From Aphodovivens avicola (GTDB taxonomy: Bacteria > Actinomycetota > Coriobacteriia > Coriobacteriales > Eggerthellaceae): a DNA stretch of 16,560 nt. The stretch covers positions 1 to 16,560 of the forward strand of contig DVGW01000023.1 in the NCBI GenBank assembly GCA_018712515.1, given 5' to 3'. The notes under the pieces were generated by a model. That model did no database searches, was not told the DNA's origin, and saw only the letters and a list, made by a program, of their open reading frames with translations. The position numbers and the translations under genes are program-made. Below, piece after piece: positions 1 to 7,376 of this stretch (the first letter of the stretch is position 1; each line of letters opens with the position of its first letter).

Positions 1-75
1 CCAGCATCGCCGCATTTATCGTTAAGGCTGATCTCTCTGCGGGAGCTTTGCTTGCGGATGTCGAATGTTCTCAAT

Positions 76-110
76 CGAATTATTTTTCTCTTTCAGGGGA
101 AAATAATTCG
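76..110. repeat. A/T-rich stem-loop, 15 bp stem
   Basis: Positions 76-90 pair with 96-110. The outer 11 bp (CGAATTATTTT against AAAATAATTCG) are perfect and the inner four pairs include two G-T wobbles. The loop is 91-95. No T-run follows on either strand, so it is not a classical intrinsic terminator. It may be an operator-like dyad or a 3'-UTR structure. Confidence 0.55.
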
Positions 111-221
111 GTCTAGAACGGTCGGGAGGTCCCTGAAGGCAAACATCCGATCAGTTGATCCTGTAATCCCAGGTGAAAAGGAAAGACGAGCGGCCCTGAT
201 CGGAAAACGGTCTGAACGGCG

Positions 222-296
222 AAAGCGGAAGGGCTCTGTATCGAGCATTTTTCCCATCAGTTGGGAAAATCGTTCGATGCAGAGCCCTTCCGCTTT
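222..296. terminator. Long (35 bp) hairpin, probable bidirectional terminator
   Basis: Positions 222-256 pair with 262-296 around a 5-nt loop (257-261). There are two mismatches (247/271 and 248/270) and two G-T wobbles (239/279 and 245/273). The outer arm is AAAGCGG against CCGCTTT, so a transcript from either strand would end in a G/C-rich stem followed by a short U tract. That is the form of a bidirectional intrinsic terminator. The stem is far longer than most terminators, so an RNase III target or a dispersed repeat is also possible. Confidence 0.5.
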
Positions 297-400
297 TCAA
301 AGAGGACCAAGAGAGAGAGAGGTGCGCCGTTTCCGAGCCGCCCCTTCTTGCGCGGGGTTGCGCTATGGGTGAAATCCTACTGTGTTGTAGACGAAGCTGC

Positions 401-437
401 AACGGAGGGTCCTCGTTTCGGAAGAGGACCCTCCGTT
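401..437 (-). terminator. Intrinsic terminator of the nanA-nanK-nanE operon
   Basis: A perfect 14-bp stem, AACGGAGGGTCCTC (401-414) with its complement (424-437), and a 9-nt loop. On the minus strand it begins 7 bases after the nanE stop codon (445-447). The trailing U-tract is short, as the stem's closing TT is followed by GCAGC. The position directly after the last gene supports termination. Confidence 0.65.
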
Positions 438-444
438 GAGGGAC

Positions 445-1119
445 TTACGAGATCGCCCCCGCGAACCAGCTGGTGATGCTGGTGGGGTGGGTGATCGCGG
501 TTCCGACGACGATGGCGAACGCACCGGCGTCGATGGCCGCCTTGGCGTCGTCGAGCGTGTGGATGCGTCCCTCGCAGAACACCGGCGTGCCCGACGGCGC
601 GGCCGCGGCGACCGCCTCGCGCAGGAACTCGAGGTCGGGGCCGGCGGTCTTGGGACGCGCGTCGGTGTAGCCGGCGAGCGTGGTGCTCACGATGTCGACG
701 CCCGCCTTGAGCGCGCGCTCGACGTCGTCCATGCACGAGCAGTCGGCCATGATCAGCGTCTCGCCGCGCAACGCCTCGACCGTCTCCTCGAAGGTGCGGC
801 CGTCGGGGCGCGGACGTCCCGTGGCGTCGAGCGCGACCACGTCGGCGCCGGCGGCGATGCAGGCGCGCGCATGGCGCAGGGTGGGGGTGATGTAGACGCC
901 CTCATGGCCTTCCTTCCACAGGCCGATGACGGGCACCTCGACGCGGCCTTTGATGGCGGCGATGTCCGAAAGCCCCTGGCAGCGGATCGCCGCCGCGCCG
1001 CCCAGCTCGGCGGCGCGCGCCATCTGGGCCATGGTTTCGGGGTGGCGCAGCGGCTCTCCCATGTAGGCCTGGCAGCTGACGATCAGCTTGCCCTTCAGGG
1101 ATGCGATAAGGGGATTCAT
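445..1119 (-). CDS. nanE: N-acetylmannosamine-6-phosphate 2-epimerase
   Basis: A cytosolic enzyme converting ManNAc-6-P to GlcNAc-6-P, the step that joins sialic acid breakdown to amino-sugar metabolism. The 224-aa product has normal length for a NanE TIM barrel. The N-terminal segment ending in CQAYMGEPL and the block AAIRCQGLSDI are typical. Candidate catalytic and phosphate-site residues visible by family comparison are Arg46, Lys69 (in IGLWK), Asp126 (in MADCS) and Glu183 (in FCEGRIHT). The Lys/Glu pair corresponds to that described for the clostridial enzyme. The ATG at 1119 has a good Shine-Dalgarno (AAGGAG, about 6 bases upstream). It is the last gene of a three-gene minus-strand operon, 76 bases after nanK and followed by a terminator. 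I am confident of the family and of the role given its neighbours. Confidence 0.93.
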   Translation of the reverse strand: MNPLIASLKGKLIVSCQAYMGEPLRHPETMAQMARAAELGGAAAIRCQGLSDIAAIKGRVEVPVIGLWKEGHEGVYITPTLRHARACIAAGADVVALDATGRPRPDGRTFEETVEALRGETLIMADCSCMDDVERALKAGVDIVSTTLAGYTDARPKTAGPDLEFLREAVAAAAPSGTPVFCEGRIHTLDDAKAAIDAGAFAIVVGTAITHPTSITSWFAGAIS

Positions 1120-1145
1120 AACAGGCTCCTTCTTTCCGAAACGAA

Positions 1146-1189
1146 GAACGGCGGCACCGGCTCATTGCGGGGGGGGGGTGCCGCCGTTC
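1146..1189 (-). promoter_or_regulatory. nanK-nanE intercistronic hairpin with a G10/C10 tract
   Basis: A perfect 13-bp stem (1146-1158 with 1177-1189) encloses an 18-nt loop. An uninterrupted run of ten G (1169-1178; ten C in the minus-strand transcript) fills most of the loop and enters the stem. On the minus strand the stem is followed by a T-rich stretch (TTCGTTT) and then, about 20 bases later, by the nanE ribosome binding site. It could be a leaky terminator or a processing or stability element that sets nanE expression relative to nanK. The function is inferred; the structure is seen. Confidence 0.55.
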
Positions 1190-1195
1190 GGGATG

Positions 1196-2164
1196 TCAGC
1201 GATCGTCCTTCAGCATGTCGAGCAGGAATTCGGCTGCGCCGACAAGGGGCGCGTCTCCGCCCAGCTCGGCATCGACGATAGGCAGCTGGGACTGCACGTC
1301 GGGGATGCGCTCGAGAAAACCTCTGGAGACCTCGTCGCGCCAGATCCGACCCGCCTTGGCAACCGAGCCGGAGAGGATGATCAGATCCGGGTCGAGCATG
1401 TTGGTCCAGCCGGCCAGGGACACGCCCAGCGCGTAGCCGGCCTGGCGGATGATGCTTCGCGCATCCTCCTCGCCTTCGTTGGCCGCTTGGGAGATCTCCG
1501 CGCCGGAAAGCGCCTTGCCGGTGAGCGCGCGGTAGCAGGCCTCGATGCCGCTTCCCGCCGCCACCGCCTCGAGGTCGGCGATGCCCTCGCCGATGCCGAG
1601 CGCGGCCGAGCCGAGCGGGTTGGGCGTGGATCCGATCTCGCCGGCGAATCCATGCTTGCCGCGCACGATGGATCCGTGCGCGATGATGCCGCCGCCCAGG
1701 CCCGTGCCGGCGGCCACGACGACGCAGGTCTGGGCCCCGCGCCCCGCGCCCCAGCGCGCCTCGCCCAATGCGTGCGCCTGCACGTCGTTGAGGACGGCTG
1801 CGGGCACGCCCAGCGCCTCTTTCAGCGCGGCGCCCACCGGCTGCCCGGTCCAGCCGGGCATGATCTCGTTGGCGTAGGCGATGCTGCCGTCATGGGCGTC
1901 CACGCGCCCCGCGGTGGAGACCCCGATGCCGGCAAGCGGCGTTTCGGCGCCATCGGCGAGCTCCTGCGCCAGCGCGACGACGGTCGCGAGCACGGCGTCG
2001 CCGCCGCGCGCGGCCTCGGTGGGGACGGTCTTGCGCGTGACGATGCGGGGCTGCGCGCCGTCCTCAAGCGCGAGGACCGCGCCGGCGATCTTGGTGCCGC
2101 CGATGTCCAACGCCAAAGACGCCTGCGGCAGCGCGCAGGCGTCTTTCGAATCGATGGCTCCCAT
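1196..2164 (-). CDS. nanK: ROK-family kinase, probable N-acetylmannosamine kinase
   Basis: Predicted to phosphorylate ManNAc to ManNAc-6-P with ATP. The 322-aa product carries the sugar-kinase phosphate motif DIGGTK at residues 20-25, the catalytic Asn126-Asp127 (LNDVQAHALGE) and a second glycine-rich ATP motif, AAGTGLGGG, at about 151-159. The ROK signature is present up to FAGEIG (173-178). However, the His and the three-Cys zinc cluster that normally follow are absent: Ser179 replaces the His and SAALGIGEGIADLE replaces the CxCGxxGCxE box. The frame stays open upstream into nanA. The ATG at 2164 was chosen because DIGGTK then lies near the N-terminus and the start sits 2 bases after the nanA stop, implying translational coupling; its own Shine-Dalgarno is weak. 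The ROK call is certain. ManNAc specificity rests on nanA and nanE next door; a glucokinase-like or other hexose specificity is the alternative. Confidence 0.85.
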   Translation of the reverse strand: MGAIDSKDACALPQASLALDIGGTKIAGAVLALEDGAQPRIVTRKTVPTEAARGGDAVLATVVALAQELADGAETPLAGIGVSTAGRVDAHDGSIAYANEIMPGWTGQPVGAALKEALGVPAAVLNDVQAHALGEARWGAGRGAQTCVVVAAGTGLGGGIIAHGSIVRGKHGFAGEIGSTPNPLGSAALGIGEGIADLEAVAAGSGIEACYRALTGKALSGAEISQAANEGEEDARSIIRQAGYALGVSLAGWTNMLDPDLIILSGSVAKAGRIWRDEVSRGFLERIPDVQSQLPIVDAELGGDAPLVGAAEFLLDMLKDDR

Positions 2165-2166
2165 GC

Positions 2167-3099
2167 CTACTTGTCGGCGTCGAGCAGGCCGCCGGCGATG
2201 AGCACCTCGCGGATCGCCTCGACGTCCTCGCCCTCGAGCGGCTGGACGGGCTCGCGCATCTGGTTGGTGTTGAACACGCCCATCTGCCACAGGGCGGTCT
2301 TGAACGCGCCCACGCCCGCGCCGAAGCCGACGGTCGCCTTGACCTTGCGGGTCATGAACATCAGGCGCGCCAGGTGGTCCTGGAGGCGCTTGACCTCGTC
2401 CCAGTCGCCGGCCTGGAAGGCGCGCCACTGGGCGACGTAGCTGTCGGGATCGACGTTGGCCAGACCCGGCACCGAGCCGTCGGCGCCGGCGAGGTAGGCG
2501 CCGTCGACGCACACCTCATGGCCGGTCAGCAGCTGCAGCGGATGGCCCGCGTCCTCGTTCTCGATGACGAGCCAGCGGAACGACACGTCGTCGCCCGAGG
2601 AGTCTTTGACGCCCTGCAGGACGCCGTCCTTGCCCAGCGTGACGAGCATCGTGGGATCGAGCTTGGTGTGAACGCACACGGGCAGGTCGTACGCGAACAG
2701 CGGCAGGTCGGTGTGCTCGCGAATCGCGCGGAAATGGCGCTCGGTCTCCTTGGGGCCGCCCAGCGCGTAGAACGGCGCGGTCGCCACGATGGCGTCAACG
2801 CCGAAGCCCTTGGCGCGCTTGGCCTGGTCGACCACGCGCATGGTCTCCATGTCGATGATGCCGGCGAGCACGGGGACGCGCTTGTTGACGATGGCGACCG
2901 CCTCCTGCAGCACGTGGTAGCGCTGCGCGTCGGTGAGGAAGGCGACCTCGCCCGAGGAGCCCAGGAAGAACAGGCCGTCGACGCCTGCGGTGATCATGCG
3001 GTTGATGGAGCGCTCGAGCGCCTCCAGGTCCAGATGCCTATCTGCCGTCAGCGGAATGACAACCGGGGGGATGACGCCGCGAAACGGTGAATCTGCCAT
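2167..3099 (-). CDS. nanA: N-acetylneuraminate lyase (DHDPS/NAL superfamily aldolase)
   Basis: Predicted to cleave N-acetylneuraminate into ManNAc and pyruvate through a Schiff base, the first intracellular step of sialic acid use. The product is 310 aa, usual for the family. Visible motifs are the substrate-carboxylate loop GSSGE (47-51), Tyr137 in LFAYDLP and the Schiff-base Lys165 in GVKDSSGDD. The Tyr137/Lys165 spacing matches the classical lyases. The ATG at 3099 has an AAGGGA Shine-Dalgarno about 10 bases upstream. It is the first gene of the nan operon; the nanK start lies 2 bases beyond its stop. Other superfamily members (dihydrodipicolinate synthase, keto-deoxy-sugar aldolases) share these motifs. 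The neighbours NanK, NanE and a SatABCD-like importer make the lyase the best call. Confidence 0.87.
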   Translation of the reverse strand: MADSPFRGVIPPVVIPLTADRHLDLEALERSINRMITAGVDGLFFLGSSGEVAFLTDAQRYHVLQEAVAIVNKRVPVLAGIIDMETMRVVDQAKRAKGFGVDAIVATAPFYALGGPKETERHFRAIREHTDLPLFAYDLPVCVHTKLDPTMLVTLGKDGVLQGVKDSSGDDVSFRWLVIENEDAGHPLQLLTGHEVCVDGAYLAGADGSVPGLANVDPDSYVAQWRAFQAGDWDEVKRLQDHLARLMFMTRKVKATVGFGAGVGAFKTALWQMGVFNTNQMREPVQPLEGEDVEAIREVLIAGGLLDADK

Positions 3100-3140
3100 G
3101 GGGAATGTCCCTTCTTCGAGTGTTGGCCGTATGTCAGATA

Positions 3141-3169
3141 AGCGTAAACCGCCAGATGGCCCCCGTCAA
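3141..3169 (-). promoter_or_regulatory. Candidate sigma-70 promoter of nanA-nanK-nanE
   Basis: On the minus strand, TTGACG (3164-3169) is a 5/6 match to the -35 box. It is followed after exactly 17 bp by TACGCT (3141-3146), a weak -10 with the conserved T, A and final T. It lies between the transporter operon's terminator (3203-3237) and the nanA start at 3099, where a separate promoter is needed. The predicted leader is about 35 bases long. Confidence 0.5.
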
Positions 3170-3202
3170 CGAAAAGCGCTGATGATCACCAAATCGCTCC
3201 AC

Positions 3203-3237
3203 AAAAAACGACCCCCGGACGGCTTGTCCGGGGGTCG
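3203..3237 (-). terminator. Strong intrinsic terminator after the ABC transporter operon
   Basis: A perfect 12-bp G/C-rich stem, CGACCCCCGGAC (3209-3220) with its complement (3226-3237), with a 5-nt loop. In the minus-strand transcript it is followed by six U (3203-3208). It starts 28 bases after the last transporter gene, before nanA, and therefore splits the cluster into two transcription units. Confidence 0.9.
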
Positions 3238-3265
3238 CGTTCAGACAGAGGCGTCGCTCAGGCGG

Positions 3266-4309
3266 CTAGTTCTGAGGCTTGCCCAGGTCGGGATGGAGCA
3301 GGGACGGGGCCGCGCCCAGCAGCAGACGGGTGTACTCGTCCTTGGGGTTGTTGAACACCTGCTCCGCGGTGCCGCGCTCGACCGCCTGGCCCTTGTTCAT
3401 GACGATGATGCGGTCGGAGATGTAGCGCACGGTTTGGATGTCGTGGCTGATGAACACCATCGCAAGCCCCAGGTCCTTCTTCAAATCCATCAGCAGGTTG
3501 AGGATCTGCGCGCGCACCGACACGTCGAGGGCCGAGGTCGGCTCGTCGGCGATGATCGCGTCGGGCGAAAGCGACAGGGCGCGCGCGATGGCCACGCGCT
3601 GGCGCTGGCCGCCGGAGAGCTGGCCGGGCAGGGCGTCAAGGGCGGAGGAGGGCAGGCCCACCATGCCGATGAGCTCCTGGACGCGCTTCTCGCGGGAGAT
3701 CTTGTCGCCGACCTTGTGGACCAGCATCGGGTCCATGAGCTGGTCGTGGATGGTCATGCGGGCGTTGAGCGCGGTGGCCGGATCCTGGAACACCACCGAG
3801 ATCACGCGGCCGATGTGGCGGCGCTGAGCGGCGGTGCGCTTGGTGACGTCCTCGCCCTTGAAGTACACCTTGCCGGACGTGGGGGCCTGCAGGCCGCACA
3901 TCACGTTGGCGGTCGTGGACTTGCCGCAGCCGGACTCGCCCACGATGCCGAGCGTCTGGCCGGGCATCAGGCGCAGCGTCAGGCCCTGCACCGCATGCAC
4001 GATGTTGGGATGCAGCAGCGAGCCGGTGCGCGTCTTGAAGTCGACGCGGATGTCGTCCAGGAAGATGATGGGCATCACGCCGTTGATGGCGCCGCCGGGC
4101 TCGGCGGGGGGCTTGACGCCCTCGGCCTCGTCGGCGGCGGCAGCGGCAGCCGCGGCGGCGCTCAGATCGGCGCCGTCCTGAAGACGCGCCTGCTGGGCGG
4201 CCTCGGCGGCACGGTCATCGGCGGTGACGGTGTCGGATGCCACGGCAGCGGCATCGGAGAGGGCGGCCTCGGCGGCCGCGTCTACTTTACGCGGATCGAG
4301 TTCGCTCAT
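3266..4309 (-). CDS. ABC transporter ATP-binding protein (DppF/OppF type), putative sialic acid importer
   Basis: An ATPase subunit expected on the cytoplasmic face of the importer. In the 347-aa product, the nucleotide-binding domain shows Walker A GESGCGKST (124-132), Q-loop Gln175 (VFQDP), signature LSGGQ (231-235), Walker B AIIADE (251-256, catalytic Glu256) and switch His289. The C-terminal tail (EYTRLLLGAAPSL) is typical of the oligopeptide ATPases. Residues 1 to about 75 form an Ala/Asp/Glu-rich, probably disordered extension with nine consecutive alanines (51-59), unusual for this family, which normally starts close to the strand at about residue 80. The ATG has a GGAAGGGG Shine-Dalgarno and overlaps the stop of the upstream fused gene by 4 bases (ATGA, 4306-4309), so translation is coupled. 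Substrate assignment comes only from the nan genes; a peptide transporter is the alternative. Confidence 0.88.
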   Translation of the reverse strand: MSELDPRKVDAAAEAALSDAAAVASDTVTADDRAAEAAQQARLQDGADLSAAAAAAAAADEAEGVKPPAEPGGAINGVMPIIFLDDIRVDFKTRTGSLLHPNIVHAVQGLTLRLMPGQTLGIVGESGCGKSTTANVMCGLQAPTSGKVYFKGEDVTKRTAAQRRHIGRVISVVFQDPATALNARMTIHDQLMDPMLVHKVGDKISREKRVQELIGMVGLPSSALDALPGQLSGGQRQRVAIARALSLSPDAIIADEPTSALDVSVRAQILNLLMDLKKDLGLAMVFISHDIQTVRYISDRIIVMNKGQAVERGTAEQVFNNPKDEYTRLLLGAAPSLLHPDLGKPQN

Positions 4310-6333
4310 AGCAGCACCCCTTCCGGAAGATACGGTTTGATGCCGAGGCGCTTCAACTCGCTGTCAGGCAGCTCGGCGTAGTAATGGTCGGTGTTGGGAA
4401 CGCGCTTGAGCATCGGGCGCATCTGGGACACCTTGTCCGGATGGCTCGAGCGCGGCGTGAAGCGGTCGCCGGCGGGGAAGTCCTTGGGGCTGGGGACGCT
4501 GCCGGGCACCTGGTGCAGGCGGGCGCCGCCGGCCTCGATGGACAGAACCGAGCCGAGCAGGCCGCGGGTGTACTCGTGGACCGGGCTGCACAGGATGTCC
4601 TTGACCGGGCCCTGCTCCACGATCTGGCCGGCGTACATGACCGTGATCGAGTTGGCGACCTCAGCGACGAGCGCCAGGTCGTGGCTCACGAACACCATCG
4701 CGAAGCCGAGCTCCTTCTGGAGCTTGTTCAGCAGGTCGATGACCTGCTTCTGCACGGTCACGTCGAGCGCGGTGGTGGGCTCGTCGGCGATGACCACCTT
4801 GGGGTCGCGCGTCAGGGCCATTGCGATCAGCACGCGCTGGCGCTGACCGCCGGAGAGCTCATGCGGGTAGGATTCCAGCGTGCGCTTGGGATCCAGGCCG
4901 ACCAGCTCGAGCAGCTCCTCGGCGCTGCGGGTGCCGCCGCGCTTGGTCAGCTGCTTCATCTGGGCGCTGATGAGCATCGAGGGGTTCAGCGAGGACAGGG
5001 CGTCCTGGTAGACCATGGCGATCTCGCGGCCGCGCAGCTGGTTGCGCTCGCGGTCGGACATGTCGAGCAGGTTCTTGCCGTCGTAGAGGATCTCGCCGGA
5101 GATCTGGGCCTTCGGATCGAGCAGGCCCATGATGGTCAGCGACGTGATCGACTTGCCGCAGCCGGACTCGCCCACAAGGCCCATGGTCTGGCGCGGGCGG
5201 ACGACGAAGCTCAGGTGGTCGACGACGTTCACATCGCCATGGCGCGGGAACTTGATGCACAGGTCCTTGACCTCGAGGATGGGCGGCACGTCGGTGCGGG
5301 CCTCGAAGCGGTCGGTGCGGATCTGCTCCATCTCGCGCAGGCGGGCGAGGCGCTTCTCCAGCATGTCGGCCTGGGCCTCGTAAGCTAGACGCGGGTCGGC
5401 GATGAGGCGGTCGGCCTCGCGCTCGGAGTCGGTGCTGCCCTCTTCGACCTTGACGGCGCTCTTAGGCGCGGCCATGGCGTCGGTCATGCCCTCGGAGACG
5501 ATGTTCAGGCACAGGACCGTGAGCATGATCATGATGCCGGGGAACAGCGCCTGCCACCAACGGCCGGCCAGCACGCCGGCGCGGGCGTCGGAGAGGATGT
5601 TGCCCCACGTGGGCGTGGGCTCGGGGATGCCCGCCGCGATGAACGACAGGGATGCCTCGAACACGATGGCGTCTGCGACGAGCACGATCGTGAAGACCAG
5701 AACCGGCGCGATGCAGTTGCGCACGACGTGCTTGATCAGGATCCACGGGGCGCGCGCGCCGCTGACGACGACCGCGCGGACGTAGTCCTGGTTGTACTCG
5801 CTCATCACGTTGGCGCGTACGATACGCGCGATCTGCGGAATGTAGAGGAAGCCGATCGCGAAGATCAGCGAGGGCACCGTATTGCCGAACACGATGACGA
5901 ACGTGGCGGCCAGGGCGATGCCGGGGAAGGACATGATGACGTCGAGGATGCGCATGATGACTTCGGAGACCCACTTGCGGGAGACCGCGGCGATCGAGCC
6001 GATGATCGAGCCGAGGATCAACGCGAACGCGGTGGCGCCCAGGCCGATGATCAGCGAGTAGCGCGCGCCGTACATCAAGCGCGACATGACGTCGCGGCCC
6101 TTGTCGTCGGTGCCGAACAGGAATTCGGAGCTGGGTGCCTGGCGCGCGGTGAAGATCTCCTGGGGATCGTAGGGCGCGAGCACCCCTGCGAGGATGGCCA
6201 TGAGGACGATCAGCAGCAGCACGACCAAAGACAGACGCGCGCCGACGGTCATGGCCTTCCAGCGGCGGAAGCGCACCTTGCCGGCGTTGGCTTCCATCTT
6301 CTTGGTGAGGTTTCCACGTAGTTGAGCAGCCAT
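4306..6333 (-). CDS. Fused ABC permease (DppC type) and ATPase (DppD type), putative sialic acid importer
   Basis: One 675-aa polypeptide combines two subunits that are usually separate. Residues 1-290 are a DppC-like permease: a cytoplasmic N-terminus, a membrane helix at about 33-55, the family motif FGTDDKGRD (73-81), further helices at about 92-115, 135-168, 208-226 and 262-280, and a permease-ATPase coupling segment near 184-206. Residues 290-350 are a charged linker with helical, possibly coiled-coil, character. Residues 350-600 are a complete ATPase: Walker A GESGCGKS (388-395), Q-loop Gln443, signature LSGGQ (493-497), Walker B VIADE (514-518) and His551. A DppD-like C-terminal tail follows, ending at 675. 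The frame is continuous, with no internal stop or restart needed. It starts 1 base after the DppB-like gene's stop and overlaps the next gene by 4 bases. From memory, a comparable fusion occurs in the actinobacterial sialic acid importer SiaEFGI of Corynebacterium glutamicum. Confidence 0.9.
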   Translation of the reverse strand: MAAQLRGNLTKKMEANAGKVRFRRWKAMTVGARLSLVVLLLIVLMAILAGVLAPYDPQEIFTARQAPSSEFLFGTDDKGRDVMSRLMYGARYSLIIGLGATAFALILGSIIGSIAAVSRKWVSEVIMRILDVIMSFPGIALAATFVIVFGNTVPSLIFAIGFLYIPQIARIVRANVMSEYNQDYVRAVVVSGARAPWILIKHVVRNCIAPVLVFTIVLVADAIVFEASLSFIAAGIPEPTPTWGNILSDARAGVLAGRWWQALFPGIMIMLTVLCLNIVSEGMTDAMAAPKSAVKVEEGSTDSEREADRLIADPRLAYEAQADMLEKRLARLREMEQIRTDRFEARTDVPPILEVKDLCIKFPRHGDVNVVDHLSFVVRPRQTMGLVGESGCGKSITSLTIMGLLDPKAQISGEILYDGKNLLDMSDRERNQLRGREIAMVYQDALSSLNPSMLISAQMKQLTKRGGTRSAEELLELVGLDPKRTLESYPHELSGGQRQRVLIAMALTRDPKVVIADEPTTALDVTVQKQVIDLLNKLQKELGFAMVFVSHDLALVAEVANSITVMYAGQIVEQGPVKDILCSPVHEYTRGLLGSVLSIEAGGARLHQVPGSVPSPKDFPAGDRFTPRSSHPDKVSQMRPMLKRVPNTDHYYAELPDSELKRLGIKPYLPEGVLL

Positions 6334-6334
6334 G

Positions 6335-7291
6335 TTACACCGTCCTGATGCGCGGATCGATCAGGATATAGAGCATATCCACGATGATGTTGATGATGAT
6401 GAAGGTGATGGCGACCACCAAAACGACGCCCTGGATCAGCATGACGTAGTTGGACTGGATGCCCGACAGGATCGCCATGCCCATGCCGGGCAGGTTGAAG
6501 ATGACCTCGATGACCACCGCGCCGCCGATCAGGTAGCCGATGCGCATGCCGAGCACGGTGACGGGCGTGATGAGCGCGTTGCGCAGCACGTTGCGGCCGA
6601 TGACGACGGCTTTGGGGATGCCGGCGCCGAGCGCGGTGCGGACGTAGTCCTTGTCGAGCTCCTCGACCATCGACGTGCGGATGACGCGGGTCATCTGGCC
6701 GATGACGGGGAAGGCCAGCGCCACCGCGGGCATCGCCATACGCGCGATGTATCCGCCCGGATCGCTGAAGAAGTCGGGCAGCGGGCCGGAGGCGGGCAGC
6801 ATGTGCAGGTTGGACGAGAACAGCAGGATCAGCAGGACTGCCAGCCAGAAGGACGGCGTGGCGACCATGATGATCGAGATGACGCGGATGAGCTGGTCGG
6901 GCCACTTGTCGCGGTAGATAGCCGAGACGACGCCCAGGATGACGGCGAGGACAACGGCGATGATCAGGCCGATGAACGTCAGCTGGAGCGTGACCGGCAA
7001 CGCGGTGGCGACGCGCTCGCCTACCGAGAGGTAGTTCGCGCCGTAGGTGCCCAGGTCTCCCTGGAACAGGCCTACCATGTAGTTGCAGTACTGGATGATG
7101 ATCGGGTCATTCAATCCGTGCTCCTCGCGGTACGCAGAGATCTGCGCCGGCGTCGCGTTCTCACCCAGAACGGCCGTGGCCTGGTCGATGGGCGATAGCG
7201 ACATGAGGAAGAACACGAGGATCGTGACGCCGAAGATCATGATCGGCAACGCGATGAGGCGTCGACCGATCAGGCGCAAGAGATTGCTCAC
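6335..7291 (-). CDS. ABC transporter permease (DppB type), putative sialic acid importer
   Basis: An integral membrane subunit of 318 aa with about six predicted helices, near 12-30, 103-125, 139-158, 186-205, 247-266 and 285-307. It has the DppB-type large extracytoplasmic loop after helix 1 and a coupling segment at about 216-238 (YVRTALGAGIPKAVVIGRN). The frame stays open to an ATG at 7378, but that start has no Shine-Dalgarno and overlaps a consensus -10 box. I chose the GTG at 7291 (protein MSNLLRLIGRR) because AAAGGGG lies about 5 bases upstream and homologues begin with such a short amphipathic segment before helix 1. It is the first gene of the minus-strand transporter operon. The permease family is clear; sialic acid as substrate is inferred from context. 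Confidence 0.87.
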   Translation of the reverse strand: MSNLLRLIGRRLIALPIMIFGVTILVFFLMSLSPIDQATAVLGENATPAQISAYREEHGLNDPIIIQYCNYMVGLFQGDLGTYGANYLSVGERVATALPVTLQLTFIGLIIAVVLAVILGVVSAIYRDKWPDQLIRVISIIMVATPSFWLAVLLILLFSSNLHMLPASGPLPDFFSDPGGYIARMAMPAVALAFPVIGQMTRVIRTSMVEELDKDYVRTALGAGIPKAVVIGRNVLRNALITPVTVLGMRIGYLIGGAVVIEVIFNLPGMGMAILSGIQSNYVMLIQGVVLVVAITFIIINIIVDMLYILIDPRIRTV

Positions 7292-7376
7292 TTGTTCCCC
7301 TTTCTCCGTGCGTACGCGGGCTGAACGCCCGCGCTTCCCTCCTAGAACGTGCGGCCCTTCCACACGTAATTGCAAC

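Larger units (their letters stand above)
1..444. other. Non-coding left flank with three hairpins
   Basis: I find no convincing gene here. Open frames exist (for example 52-372 on plus), but they lack a ribosome binding site and a recognisable product, and they run through inverted repeats. The stretch holds three stem-loops, listed separately, at 76-110, 222-296 and 401-437. The last is close to the nanE stop and belongs to the nan operon. The other two probably belong to the end of a plus-strand gene left of the window, or to a regulatory leader. That is inference, because no such gene is visible. Confidence 0.6.

Noticed and set aside
52..372. Open frame of 106 codons in the left flank
   Set aside because: It crosses two stem-loops, has no Shine-Dalgarno and an Arg/Ser-rich, non-family product. 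Likewise the minus-strand frame at 151-402.
2165..2512. N-terminal extension of the ROK kinase frame into nanA
   Set aside because: The extra residues are Arg/Gly-rich out-of-frame nanA. The sugar-kinase motif lies 20 residues after the ATG at 2164, as in homologues.
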